NCBI RefSeq assembly: GCF_000176135.1
Contig: NZ_ACZN01000015.1
Span: 434,001-498,000 of the forward strand
Length of the DNA: 64,000 nucleotides
From: Vibrio coralliilyticus ATCC BAA-450
GTDB lineage: Bacteria; Pseudomonadota; Gammaproteobacteria; Enterobacterales; Vibrionaceae
Direction of reading: 5' to 3'
Shown here: piece after piece, positions 54,370-63,756 of the stretch
Layout of the letters: each line of letters begins with the position of its first letter
Numbering within the stretch: position 1 is the stretch's first letter
The notes under the pieces: model-generated
Database searches by the model: none
What the model saw: the letters and a program-made list of their open reading frames with translations, nothing else
What the model was told of the DNA's origin: nothing
Program-made: the position numbers and the translations under genes

Positions 54370-55122
54370 TTAGTTACCTCGCTGAGATTTAGCCTGAGCT
54401 AAAGCAATCACCCACGGGCGGTGACTCTCTTTGCTAATAATCTCATTGCGTAGACGAATCATCGTCACTACACCAAAGAAAAATGCAAAACCGAAAATGT
54501 TCAGCAATAGAGGCCAAAGCATATCGCTAGAGATGGAAGGTTTTGCAAATTTAGTGATAGTCGCTCCCTGATGTAGGGTATTCCACCACTCTACTGAGAA
54601 ATGAATAATCGGTAAGTTCACAACACCAACAATCGCCAGAATACCTGCCGCTTTGGCTGCTGTTTTCTGATCATCAAACGCGTGATAAAGCGCGATGACA
54701 CCGAGGTAAAGGAACAAGAGGATCAGTTCAGAGGTTAAACGTGCATCCCATACCCACCATGCACCCCACATCGGCTTACCCCATACAGCCCCTGTAAGCA
54801 GAGCAATGAAGGTATAAACCGCACCGATTGGAGCCATTGCAGAGGCGGCCATGTCTGACAGCTTGACCTGCCAGACTAAGCCAATAAACGCAGCAATCGC
54901 CATAGACATGTAAACACCCATAGACCAAATCGCAGAAGGGACATGGATATAAATAATCCGGAAGCTATCACCTTGTTGATAGTCAGAAGGGGCGAAGGCC
55001 AGTCCCCATACCGTTCCTACCGATAAACACAGTAGGGCTAATATGGAAAACCAGGGCAATAGCTTACCACACAGCTGATAAGCGGTTTCGGGCTTGGCAT
55101 AAGGATGGAGCCATTTCCACAT
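54370..55122 (-). CDS. ccmC: Heme exporter/handling protein CcmC
   Basis: Membrane protein with six spans that loads heme onto CcmE. The ATG at 55122 gives MWKWLHPYAKPET, matching the family start and a length of 250. A GTG four codons earlier is possible. The WWD motif GKPMWGAWWVWDARLTSELIL lies near residue 115. A gap of 117 bp to ccmB is wider than elsewhere in the operon. Confidence 0.93.
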   Translation of the reverse strand: MWKWLHPYAKPETAYQLCGKLLPWFSILALLCLSVGTVWGLAFAPSDYQQGDSFRIIYIHVPSAIWSMGVYMSMAIAAFIGLVWQVKLSDMAASAMAPIGAVYTFIALLTGAVWGKPMWGAWWVWDARLTSELILLFLYLGVIALYHAFDDQKTAAKAAGILAIVGVVNLPIIHFSVEWWNTLHQGATITKFAKPSISSDMLWPLLLNIFGFAFFFGVVTMIRLRNEIISKESHRPWVIALAQAKSQRGN

Positions 55123-55239
55123 CGTCGTTCTCACTCTTACTTCAGTGTTGTCTTATTTACGTCTCTTGGACTTTTTTTTGACAATTATTAGTTTTGTAAT
55201 TTATAGAAAGGGGGAAATTTCGTGCTTGATCGAAAACAA

Positions 55240-55908
55240 TTAATTGACACTTACTCTCAACGCAGCACTAATCGCAAATGGTGTCAGTGTCATAGCTCCC
55301 ATAAACATCGCCCCTAGTATTGCAAGCTGACCGTTATACGCCATTCCAAGTGAAGCAGCGTCAATAGCCGAGGTCGCAAAGATCAATACGGGAATGTACA
55401 GCGGTAAAACCAACAAGCTGAGTAGCACGCCCCCTTTTTGTAGACCGACTGTCAACGCGACACCAATAGCACCTATAAAACTCAACGTTGGTGTACCTAT
55501 CAGTAATGTTGTAACAACAGCCAGCCAAGAATTCATATCAAGAGAAAGTAAAATAGCCAGCAAAGGGCTAATCAGAATCAACGGTAAGCCTGTCAAAACC
55601 CAATGTGCAATCACTTTTGAAATCACGACTATAGGCAATGGGACAGGCATTAACATCATTTGTTCCAGTGAACCATCCTGAAAGTCATCCCTGAATAATC
55701 GTTCAAGAGATAACAGTGCAGACAGCAATGCCGCAACCCAAACAATACCAGCAGCAATACGAGCTAGCAGGTTGGGTTCTGGGCCAATACTGAGTGGGAA
55801 AAGTGTAATCACTATGATGAAAAACCACAGTGGATTGAATATGTCTGCCTGACGGCGAAACGCTATAAGCAATTCACGTCGAATAATGCTGTTCATTGTT
55901 GCAAACAT
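55240..55908 (-). CDS. ccmB: Heme ABC transporter permease CcmB
   Basis: Six-span membrane subunit of the CcmAB ABC transporter, which releases heme-bound CcmE from CcmC. The 222-residue protein closely matches the E. coli sequence (NPLWFFIIVITLFPLSIGPEPNLLARIAAGIVWVAALLSALLSLERLFRDDFQDGSLEQ). It lies 2 bp after ccmA. Confidence 0.95.
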   Translation of the reverse strand: MFATMNSIIRRELLIAFRRQADIFNPLWFFIIVITLFPLSIGPEPNLLARIAAGIVWVAALLSALLSLERLFRDDFQDGSLEQMMLMPVPLPIVVISKVIAHWVLTGLPLILISPLLAILLSLDMNSWLAVVTTLLIGTPTLSFIGAIGVALTVGLQKGGVLLSLLVLPLYIPVLIFATSAIDAASLGMAYNGQLAILGAMFMGAMTLTPFAISAALRVSVN

Positions 55909-55910
55909 AG

Positions 55911-56531
55911 CTAATCACCCAGTTTTATTTTTCTTAGTTTTGGATTGTCAGCGAACATGTCCTGATGCGTTGTAAGTATCACAATGCCACCATCTTCAGC
56001 ATGACTAAGGAAGAGAGATTCCAGAACTTTCACTCCCTGTTTATCAATCGCCGTCAGCGGCTCATCCAAGATCCAAAGTTTATGGTCGCTCAGCCACAAA
56101 CGGGCCAATGCAACTCGACGTTGTTGTCCAGCAGAAAGCTGAGCAACGGGTACATCTTCACGACCCACTAACCCTACTTTCATCAAAGCGCTATAGATAG
56201 TCTCTTTACCTACAGGCTTACGAGAATGAATATTGAGATAGAACCTTAAATTTTCATAAGCAGTTAGCTCACGCTTCACACCTGTTTGATGGCCCAAAAA
56301 CAGCAGATCCTGATGATAAGCATCTCGGTTTGACTCAATATTTTCGCCGTTCCAGAAAATCTCACCACTATCACGATCTCCGAGCCCAGTTACGATACGC
56401 AACAACGTTGTTTTGCCCGTACCATTTCGGCCTTCAATCTGTACTAACTCACCGGAATTTATAGTAAAAGATAGGGATTCGAAGAGAATTCTTTCATCTC
56501 TGATGGCAGTCAGTTGAGATACTTCTAACAT
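55911..56531 (-). CDS. ccmA: Heme ABC transporter ATPase CcmA
   Basis: ATP-hydrolysing subunit of the cytochrome c maturation system. The 206-residue protein has Walker [13 protein letters not shown], the signature [14 protein letters not shown] and Walker [13 protein letters not shown]. It is the first gene of the nine-gene ccm operon. Confidence 0.95.
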   Translation of the reverse strand: MLEVSQLTAIRDERILFESLSFTINSGELVQIEGRNGTGKTTLLRIVTGLGDRDSGEIFWNGENIESNRDAYHQDLLFLGHQTGVKRELTAYENLRFYLNIHSRKPVGKETIYSALMKVGLVGREDVPVAQLSAGQQRRVALARLWLSDHKLWILDEPLTAIDKQGVKVLESLFLSHAEDGGIVILTTHQDMFADNPKLRKIKLGD

Positions 56532-56688
56532 GAACGTTCACTACATAAATTTCGTGCGGGTATAGTACCACAGCCGTACTCACACAAAATAGAATTAGCC
56601 CCATACGAATCACGAAACTCGGTAAGATTCTGTTAATAATCTATCACAGCCCCATTTAACTACCACTAAATGGTTACAAATGAACACA

Positions 56689-56722
56689 AAAAAAGGATGC
56701 TGTTTGCATCCTTTTTCAATCG
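56689..56722 (-). terminator. Terminator of the che-side operon after the DUF2802 gene
   Basis: The stem GGATGC/GCATCC with a TGTTT loop lies within A and T tracts on both sides (AAAAAAAGGATGC, GCATCCTTTTT). It separates the chemotaxis operon from ccmA. Confidence 0.88.
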
Positions 56723-57217
56723 TTATTTTCTCGCGCTTTTTCGCCGCACTGATGTTTTTCGTTGTTCATTGCCAGCTCTTAGGGGAGGAATCTTCTCTTT
56801 CCCTGCAATCTTCTTTTGCAAGGATAACATCAATTCAGCTTCAGCTTTAGGCAATTCACACTCTTCAATAAGCTCGTTAACGTCAGCGCCTAACTGAACC
56901 ATTTTTGTGGCTCTCGAGTACAATCGACCATCACCATCTTCCTGTTCTAGTTCTGATATTCTTTCATTCAGGTGCTGGATGAGATCCTGTTGCTCACTGA
57001 CTCGTTGCCCTAAGCCGACAACCACAGAGCGTACTTCAAGCAGTTGTTTTGTAGCCTTCTGCAGCTCTTTATCGAGGTGGCGATTCTGTTGCCGCCAATG
57101 ATCGGCCATTAGCCGCTGACTTTTCTTAATTCGAAAAAGAGCCAATACAAACAACAGTACAACTAACGCAATAGCTCCTGCGATCACAGGAGCATTTGCA
57201 AATACAACTGCATCCAT
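56723..57217 (-). CDS. DUF2802 family membrane-anchored coiled-coil protein
   Basis: A 164-residue protein with one N-terminal membrane span (about residues 10-28). A coiled coil (about 35-95) follows, then a conserved segment MVQLGADVNELIEECELPKAEAELMLSLQKK near residue 107 that resembles DUF2802. The C-terminus is very basic. Its start overlaps the cheW stop by one base. The family occurs next to flagellar and chemotaxis genes. Its function is unknown. Confidence 0.8.
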   Translation of the reverse strand: MDAVVFANAPVIAGAIALVVLLFVLALFRIKKSQRLMADHWRQQNRHLDKELQKATKQLLEVRSVVVGLGQRVSEQQDLIQHLNERISELEQEDGDGRLYSRATKMVQLGADVNELIEECELPKAEAELMLSLQKKIAGKEKIPPLRAGNEQRKTSVRRKSARK

Positions 57218-57711
57218 TACAGGTGAGCCATCTCATCCCATTCTTCGTCAGTCAGAAGTTTGTTCAGATCAACCAAGATTAGTAGCTTACCGTCGCGGTT
57301 GCTCACACCCTGAATGAACTTAGCACTTTCATCAGTACCAACACTTGGCGTGGTATCAATTTCAGAAGAACGCAAATAAACCACTTCCGCAACACTATCC
57401 ACTAGAATACCAATCACCTGATGTTCAGATTCAATCACAATGATGCGCGTATTATCGGTAATTTCACCTTCCATCAAGCCGAAGCGTGAACGAGTATCGA
57501 TTACCGTTACGACGTTACCACGTAGATTAATAATACCTAGAACATAATCAGGGGCGCCCGGTACAGGAGCAATCTCTGTATAGCGAAGTACTTCACGTAC
57601 CTGCATTACGTTGATACCGTAAGTTTCTTCTTCTAGCTGGAACGTCACCCACTGAAGTACTTCGTCATTGGACTGATCTTTTCTTACTTCGACTTCATTA
57701 GTTTGAGACAT
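57217..57711 (-). CDS. cheW: Chemotaxis coupling protein CheW
   Basis: Couples chemoreceptors to CheA in the array. The 164-residue protein is a single CheW domain (LRYTEIAPVPGAPDYVLGIINLRGNVVTVIDTRSRFG near residue 45). It sits between parP and the DUF2802 gene. Confidence 0.95.
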   Translation of the reverse strand: MSQTNEVEVRKDQSNDEVLQWVTFQLEEETYGINVMQVREVLRYTEIAPVPGAPDYVLGIINLRGNVVTVIDTRSRFGLMEGEITDNTRIIVIESEHQVIGILVDSVAEVVYLRSSEIDTTPSVGTDESAKFIQGVSNRDGKLLILVDLNKLLTDEEWDEMAHL

Positions 57712-57748
57712 ACCTATTCCTCTCTAAGCCTAAATCGGCATAAATGTT

Positions 57749-58759
57749 TTATTTATCTAAGGCTTTTACATCAAGTCCTGCATTAAGCATAGCTATCAAT
57801 GCTTCAACATGGATCAAAGCACACATTTTTTCTTTAACCATTCCAGCTAGCCACGGACGCTTCCCTGCCGTTTTGCGCCAGCGGACTTTCTCTGGATTAA
57901 GCGATTCTGTTCCTTTTAGCTGTGTTGAAGCGAGCCCCCACATACTTTCATCTAGCATCACTATGTATTGATATTCATCCTTATAGCTATCATCTATCAG
58001 CTTTTCGGCCATCACCCACTTTGCCGTGTCTACCACATCTAGCTGAGCCTCTCGGCTTGTTTGGAGGCCTAAATACCATTCAGGACGCCCTATCAGATGA
58101 TTCAATTCCGCTATTCGGTGTATACCACCTAGTTCGTCTAGGGGAACCGCAAAAGTCACGCTATTCACATCAAAGTAAAGTACCTGAAACTCTGCGTCAC
58201 GCTCAGTCGAATGCCAAATACCTAATGCGCTGCCACCAGCTTGAGTCTCAGGTTCGACAGAAGCTTCTTCTGCCAATTCAACTTCTGGCTCTTCAATTTG
58301 AATTTCAGCTTCTGATTCTACTTGGATGGTTTCTTCAACAAGGTCAGAAGCGTCCAACTCAGCCTCAACTTTCGGCTCGTCTAAGTCAGGAACTTCAACT
58401 TCCCAATCCTGAACTTCTTCAGCAACCTCTTTGGCTTCAGCAATCTGAACCGTGTTTTGCTCCATCACCTCTTCAAGCTGAAGCTCTGCAACAGGGTTGG
58501 TGGACTCCAGTTGTTCCAGCAGTCTTTCCACATCATCTAAATTGGGAACTTCTACTTCCGCAGTTGGTGCTGAATAGTAGCTTTTCTCTTCAACTGACTG
58601 AACAACGGGCTCCAGTTCCATCTCTTCCGGCGCTGGTAAGGTATCTGGAGCGCTTTCGGGAACCTCTGACAATTCTTCAATTTCAATTGATTCGTCGAGT
58701 AACGCTGAAAAATACTCATCCAGCGCTTGTTCACTTGAGAGTAAAGTATTGCTACTCAT
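57749..58759 (-). CDS. parP: ParP, CheW-domain protein for polar chemotaxis arrays
   Basis: In Vibrio, ParP links CheA to the polar ParC and stops arrays dissociating at cell division. The 336-residue protein has a long, very acidic, repetitive N-terminus (about 1-180, rich in Glu, Val, Pro) and a C-terminal CheW-like domain (about 185-330, with LIGRPEWYLGLQTSREAQLDVVDTAKW). The gene overlaps parC by 8 bp. Short motifs such as LDDVERLLEQLES near residue 74 resemble the repeated motif in CheA. Confidence 0.9.
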   Translation of the reverse strand: MSSNTLLSSEQALDEYFSALLDESIEIEELSEVPESAPDTLPAPEEMELEPVVQSVEEKSYYSAPTAEVEVPNLDDVERLLEQLESTNPVAELQLEEVMEQNTVQIAEAKEVAEEVQDWEVEVPDLDEPKVEAELDASDLVEETIQVESEAEIQIEEPEVELAEEASVEPETQAGGSALGIWHSTERDAEFQVLYFDVNSVTFAVPLDELGGIHRIAELNHLIGRPEWYLGLQTSREAQLDVVDTAKWVMAEKLIDDSYKDEYQYIVMLDESMWGLASTQLKGTESLNPEKVRWRKTAGKRPWLAGMVKEKMCALIHVEALIAMLNAGLDVKALDK

Positions 58760-59528
58760 CCACTGCTAACCTCTCTAAATAGATCAACAGTTGCTTGTAT
58801 GCGAAAACACCCCGACTACCCGATGCAAAATGTGAAACTGGAAGATGTTTTAAACTGGCATCTCGGAACTTGGTATCGATCGGTACAGCCGATGTCCAAA
58901 CCTGATTAGGGTAATCCTTCTTCAGTTGCTGTAATGTCTGCAATGATGCTCGCGTTCGCTTATCATACATTGTCGGAACAATGGTTACTTTAAATTCACG
59001 ATTACGCGATTTTTGCATAATCGCCAATGTTCGAACCATACGCTCCAAGCCTTTCATCGCCAAGAACTCTGTCTGGACTGGAATCAATATACGATTGCTC
59101 GCAGCCAACGCATTGACCATCATGACCCCTAAAATCGGCGGGCAATCAATGAGCACATAGTCATAATGCTCTTTTATTGCCATTAGAGCTCGCTTGAGGA
59201 TCAACCCCATTCCACTGCGATTGCCCATTACACGGTCAAGCGTCGCAAGCGACATATGGGCAGGTATTAAATCAATGCCTTCAATATCTGACTTCATGAC
59301 CAAAGGTAAAACGCTTTGTTCACTAAACTCTTTGAGTTGGAAAAGATCGAACAGGCTTGAAGCCACACCGTCGGAGTCATAACCTAAATACGTAGTCAGA
59401 GATGCATGCGGATCCGTATCTACAAGTAGAACGCGTTTTCCTTGTTTGCTAAGCAAACCAGCCAACGTGATCGTCGTTGTCGTTTTACCAACACCGCCTT
59501 TCTGGTTTGCAATACTCCAAACAATCAT
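58752..59528 (-). CDS. parC: ParC, ParA-like ATPase for polar chemotaxis arrays
   Basis: A ParA/MinD-type ATPase that places chemotaxis arrays at the cell pole in Vibrio. The 258-residue protein has the deviant Walker A KGGVGKTTTTI at about residues 9-19, switch DTDPHASL and Walker B YDYVLIDCPPILG. It overlaps parP and follows cheB after 9 bp, the conserved Vibrio order. Confidence 0.93.
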   Translation of the reverse strand: MIVWSIANQKGGVGKTTTTITLAGLLSKQGKRVLLVDTDPHASLTTYLGYDSDGVASSLFDLFQLKEFSEQSVLPLVMKSDIEGIDLIPAHMSLATLDRVMGNRSGMGLILKRALMAIKEHYDYVLIDCPPILGVMMVNALAASNRILIPVQTEFLAMKGLERMVRTLAIMQKSRNREFKVTIVPTMYDKRTRASLQTLQQLKKDYPNQVWTSAVPIDTKFRDASLKHLPVSHFASGSRGVFAYKQLLIYLERLAVDE

Positions 59529-59537
59529 GCGATACCT

Positions 59538-60668
59538 CTACGACAGGCCAACTTCTACCAGAATGCGCTCAGCAATGCGCTCTAATGGTAAGTCTTCGGT
59601 GGAAATACCCGCTTTAGCCACAGCTTGAGGCATGCCATAGACAACACAACTCTCTTCGTCTTGCGCCCAAATTGTTGAGCCTGCGCTTTTCAACATACGA
59701 GCGCCTTCTCTTCCATCTGCTCCCATACCAGTCAGAACCATTGAAAGTACTTGATCAGAATAGATTTTCGCTGCACTGCCAAAGGTTACATCAACACAAG
59801 GCTTGTAATTCATTCGCTCACCGCCATCGATGACACGTAACTTTGCAGAGCCAGGGCGCCCGTCAATCATCATCTGTTTACCACCAGGCGCTAGGTATGC
59901 AACTCCTGGTTTGAGCGCATCGCCATCGGCCGCTTCTTTAACCTGAATTTTACATAGCGAGTTTAAACGACTCGCAAACGCAGCCGTAAACGTTGCTGGC
60001 ATATGCTGAATCAACACGATTGGATGCGGATAGTTAGCAGGTAGCTTTGTAAGTATTTTTTGTAGTGCAACAGGCCCTCCGGTGGAAGTTCCGATTGCAG
60101 TCAGCTGGTATTTTTTGCCACTTGCTTTAAATCTCGCAGCTGAAGACGGCTTAGAGGCGGTCGCTGCTGGGCGCGTCGGTCGCTGCGTGGGAGCTGTCGA
60201 CGTAGAAGGTTGCCTTGCCGTCGGAGTAGCCGTTGGTGCTGGTTTTGCCGCAGGGCGACGCATAAAGGTACGGCGTGACGAGATTTGAATTACGCGCTGC
60301 TGTAACAGAGAAACTGCATCATCACGGTTACGTGCAATATCCTCAAACTTCTTCGGCAAAAAGTCCAATGCACCTGCATCAAGCGCATCTAACGTTGCTT
60401 TAGCACCATCATGAGTCAAAGAAGAGAACATCAAAATTGGAACCGGACTTTTTGCCATGATCTCACGAACGGCTGTTATACCGTCCATGACTGGCATTTC
60501 AATGTCCATAGTAATGACGTCTGGCTTCAATCTGATCGCTTTTTCGACCGCTTCTTTACCATTGGTCGCAACATCCATCACCTCTAGTCTAGGCTCTGAA
60601 TTGATTATTTCACTGACTCGGCGACGGAAAAAACTCGAATCATCTACCACTAAAACTTTAATCGCCAT
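59538..60668 (-). CDS. cheB: Chemotaxis methylesterase CheB
   Basis: Removes methyl groups from chemoreceptors during adaptation. The 376-residue protein has a receiver domain with Asp55 ([13 protein letters not shown]), a Pro/Thr/Ala-rich linker (about 140-180), and the esterase domain. The catalytic Ser is in GTSTGGP, His in [12 protein letters not shown] and Asp in GMGADGREG. Confidence 0.96.
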   Translation of the reverse strand: MAIKVLVVDDSSFFRRRVSEIINSEPRLEVMDVATNGKEAVEKAIRLKPDVITMDIEMPVMDGITAVREIMAKSPVPILMFSSLTHDGAKATLDALDAGALDFLPKKFEDIARNRDDAVSLLQQRVIQISSRRTFMRRPAAKPAPTATPTARQPSTSTAPTQRPTRPAATASKPSSAARFKASGKKYQLTAIGTSTGGPVALQKILTKLPANYPHPIVLIQHMPATFTAAFASRLNSLCKIQVKEAADGDALKPGVAYLAPGGKQMMIDGRPGSAKLRVIDGGERMNYKPCVDVTFGSAAKIYSDQVLSMVLTGMGADGREGARMLKSAGSTIWAQDEESCVVYGMPQAVAKAGISTEDLPLERIAERILVEVGLS

Positions 60669-60692
60669 AGCAATCCTTTTTTGTTCTACGAC

Positions 60693-62987
60693 TTAGATTC
60701 GAGAAGCAGCTGCATACTGCTTAAGCAAATCCGGCACATCCAGAATTAGAGCGATATGACCATCGCTGGTAATCGTTGCACCTGCCATTCCTGGCGTGCC
60801 TTGAAGCATGCTATCAAGCGGTTTAATAACCACTTCTTCTTGCCCAATCAAGGTATCCACAACAAAACCAACACGTTGGCTACCGATCTGGACAATCACA
60901 ACATGCCCATGACCTTTACGAAGCTCTACATCTCCAGCTTGAGGCGCTAACCAATTCTGTAAGTAGAACAACGGAATCGATTTTTCACGAACGATAATAG
61001 TCAACTGACCGTCTACGACGTTAGTCCTGCTCAAGTCGAGGTGGAAAATTTCATTCACGCTTGCCAGTGGTAGCGCAAACGGATGTCCAGCAACACCGAC
61101 CATCAAGGTAGGAAGAATAGCCAGAGTTAACGGAACTTTAATCGTAATCTTAGTTCCTTTACCCATTTCTGAATCGATGTCGATGGAGCCATTAAGGGTG
61201 TTAATAGCGGTTTTCACCACATCCATACCCACACCACGACCAGAAATGTCTGAGATTTGTTCTTTACTAGAGAAGCCAGGCATAAAGATCAGGTTAAAAC
61301 ATTCTTTATTGGTCAAGCGAGAAGCTGCATCCTCATCCATGATACCGCGCTTGACCGCAATGCCTCGAAGCTTATCTGGGTCCATACCACCACCATCATC
61401 TACAATGGCTAATTCGATATGGTCGCCCTCTTGAGAAGCAGACAGGATAACTTTACCCGTTCTCGGCTTACCGGCCTTGACTCGGTCATCAGGCATTTCA
61501 ACGCCGTGGTCGACAGAGTTACGTACCAAGTGAATCAGTGGATCCGCTAGTGCTTCAACTAGATTTTTATCCAAGTCTGTATCTTCACCACGCATCTCAA
61601 GATTAATATCTTTCTTCAGACTACGAGCCAAATCTCGAACAACACGAGGAAAACGACCGAATACCTTCTTTATGGGCTGCATGCGTGTTTTCATCACAGC
61701 GCCTTGAAGATCAGCAGTAACAACATCCAAGTTCGCTACCGCTTTTGACATTTCTTCATCATTGCTGTTGAGGCCCAAACTTAGTAGTCGGTTACGAACA
61801 AGCACCAATTCACCGACCATATTCATAATGGTATCTAGTGTTGATGTATCGACTCGAACCGTTGCTTCCGCTTGAGGTTTTTTAGCTTGTGTCGCTGGCG
61901 GCGCAGCTTCTTTTTTAGCCGGCGGTGCAGCTTTCTCTTTTGGTTTTGGGGCAGATGCAACTGTTGAAGCTGCAGGTGCTGCCGCCTTAGGAGCTGGTGC
62001 CGCAGCTTTTTGGGCTGAAGCCGGCTTAGCAGGTTCTGGGCCTTGCTCTACATTTTGTGTTGCGGGCTTAGTTGCTGCATCAAGCTCTTCAACTGAAGGC
62101 CCCTTACCTGAACCGTGTAAATCATCAAGTAGCTTTTCAAACTCAGCGTCTGTCATTAAATCGCTATCGCCACCACTGGCAGCAGCTGCAGGTGCAGGCG
62201 TTTCAGGTTTACTCGGCGGTGGCGGGGCAGGAGTGGCTGCCGAACCTTCACCGGGAGCTTTCCCGCTACCATGTAGCTCATCTAAAAGCTTTTCAAATTC
62301 ATCATCAGTAATGTCACCGCTCATATCACCATCAAGCACAGACGGAGCGGCCGGAGCTTCTGTTGCTGCAGCGGCTTCAGAGGTCCCTGGTGCACTACCT
62401 TCACCATGAAGCTCGTCTAATAATTTTTCAAATTCATCTTGTGTAATTTCGTCAATAGAACCAGCGGACACGGCTTGCGTACTAGGTGCTTCTGGTGATG
62501 CTGCCACTGGTTCTGAAGCGACAGGCTCTTCGACAATAGGCTCTTCCACCACTGGAGCAGCAGGCGCTTCTGCCGTAGGTTCCGCTTCATCTTCAGTTTG
62601 AGGTTTGCTTAGACGATGCAACTCATCAAGCAGTGCTTGGTCTGCTGGAGTCAGAGGCTCTCTATCCTGTACTGCCTGAAACTGCTCGTTAACAGTATCC
62701 AGTGCATTCAGCATGGTATCCATTAGACTTGCTGTTACCTGACGCTGACCGTTACGCAAAATATCAAACACGTTTTCAGCACCGTGGCAGGTATCAACCA
62801 GTTCGGTTAATGATAAGAAACCCGCCCCGCCTTTGACAGTGTGGAAACCACGAAATATTGCATTTAAAAGGTCTTTGTCGTCAGGGTTGTTTTCTAGTTC
62901 TACCAACTGTTCAGAAAGAAGCTCTAGTATCTCGCCAGCTTCAACCAAAAAGTCCTGTAGAATATCTTCGTCTAATTCATAGCTCAT
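60693..62987 (-). CDS. cheA: Chemotaxis histidine kinase CheA
   Basis: The central kinase of the chemotaxis array. The 764-residue protein has the HPt domain with phosphorylated His49 (GFHTVKGGAGFLSL). A long Ala/Pro/Glu-rich linker follows, then dimerisation, ATPase (RNSVDHGVEMPDDR; DDGGGMDP; GRGVGMDVV) and CheW-like domains. The linker carries three copies of a motif of about 12 residues, EFEKLLDELHG. They lie near residues 183, 227 and 278. In Vibrio a linker region of CheA called LID binds ParP, and these repeats are candidates for it. Confidence 0.96.
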   Translation of the reverse strand: MSYELDEDILQDFLVEAGEILELLSEQLVELENNPDDKDLLNAIFRGFHTVKGGAGFLSLTELVDTCHGAENVFDILRNGQRQVTASLMDTMLNALDTVNEQFQAVQDREPLTPADQALLDELHRLSKPQTEDEAEPTAEAPAAPVVEEPIVEEPVASEPVAASPEAPSTQAVSAGSIDEITQDEFEKLLDELHGEGSAPGTSEAAAATEAPAAPSVLDGDMSGDITDDEFEKLLDELHGSGKAPGEGSAATPAPPPPSKPETPAPAAAASGGDSDLMTDAEFEKLLDDLHGSGKGPSVEELDAATKPATQNVEQGPEPAKPASAQKAAAPAPKAAAPAASTVASAPKPKEKAAPPAKKEAAPPATQAKKPQAEATVRVDTSTLDTIMNMVGELVLVRNRLLSLGLNSNDEEMSKAVANLDVVTADLQGAVMKTRMQPIKKVFGRFPRVVRDLARSLKKDINLEMRGEDTDLDKNLVEALADPLIHLVRNSVDHGVEMPDDRVKAGKPRTGKVILSASQEGDHIELAIVDDGGGMDPDKLRGIAVKRGIMDEDAASRLTNKECFNLIFMPGFSSKEQISDISGRGVGMDVVKTAINTLNGSIDIDSEMGKGTKITIKVPLTLAILPTLMVGVAGHPFALPLASVNEIFHLDLSRTNVVDGQLTIIVREKSIPLFYLQNWLAPQAGDVELRKGHGHVVIVQIGSQRVGFVVDTLIGQEEVVIKPLDSMLQGTPGMAGATITSDGHIALILDVPDLLKQYAAASRI

Positions 62988-62996
62988 AAGTTACCT

Positions 62997-63716
62997 CTAA
63001 AACCCAAGACTTGAGAGTAAGTCGTCGACTTCGTCTTGTGATGAAACCGCATCTTCCCTTTCATGAGGGTTGAGTATTGGCCCCTCTGGGTCTATCGATG
63101 ATTTGTTCTTATCGTTTGCAGCGTCTTGTAGTTGACTTGCGCCAAACGCTGTCAGAATTTCCACTAGTCTCTTTTCAACTTCATTAACGAGGGTAATCAC
63201 TCTACGAATGATTTGACCTGTCAAATCTTGAAAATCCTGCGCCATTAGAATTTCTGTTAGCTGCCCTCTAAGCTCGGAGCTATCTCCTTCTACTTCACCA
63301 AGTAGACCATCAATGCGATGGCACAGAGCTTTAAATTCTGCAAGTTCAATACGCCCATGCATTAATTCGTTCCACTGAGGGCGGACCTGGAGCAACCCTT
63401 CATGCAGGTTGTCTGCTATTGGCATGCAGCGGTCAACAGCATCCATGGTTTTATTCGCCGCAGTTTCTGTCTTATCAATGACATACTGGAGTCTGTCCCT
63501 AGCATCAGGGATTTCATCGTTCGCAATCTCACTCATGCGTTCATCAATGCTAAATTGCTTGATAGATTCGTGAAGATCACGCGTCAGCTCGCCTATTTCC
63601 TGTAGCATTGGATTAGAAGAGCCTTCGTGTATGTCTTTGACAAGTTGGTCAGCTTCTTTCTGCTGATCGTTTTCTAACAACTCTACGAGGTGCTTTGCCT
63701 GTTCTAATGAAATCAT
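62997..63716 (-). CDS. cheZ: Chemotaxis phosphatase CheZ
   Basis: Dephosphorylates CheY-P. The 239-residue protein is long and helical, with the catalytic motif AQDFQDLTGQIIRRV near residue 159 that holds the Gln and Asp used in catalysis. The C-terminus ends in DEVDDLLSSLGF, the CheY-binding tail. Confidence 0.95.
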   Translation of the reverse strand: MISLEQAKHLVELLENDQQKEADQLVKDIHEGSSNPMLQEIGELTRDLHESIKQFSIDERMSEIANDEIPDARDRLQYVIDKTETAANKTMDAVDRCMPIADNLHEGLLQVRPQWNELMHGRIELAEFKALCHRIDGLLGEVEGDSSELRGQLTEILMAQDFQDLTGQIIRRVITLVNEVEKRLVEILTAFGASQLQDAANDKNKSSIDPEGPILNPHEREDAVSSQDEVDDLLSSLGF

Positions 63717-63756
63717 TCTGAATTGGCCTTTCGCGTTACGTCGTCAATTCCTTGAC

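Noticed and set aside
60082..60288. Long plus-strand frames opposite cheB, cheA, parP, tig and rpsA
   Set aside because: They mirror the codon bias of the real genes on the minus strand and show no ribosome sites or domain patterns.
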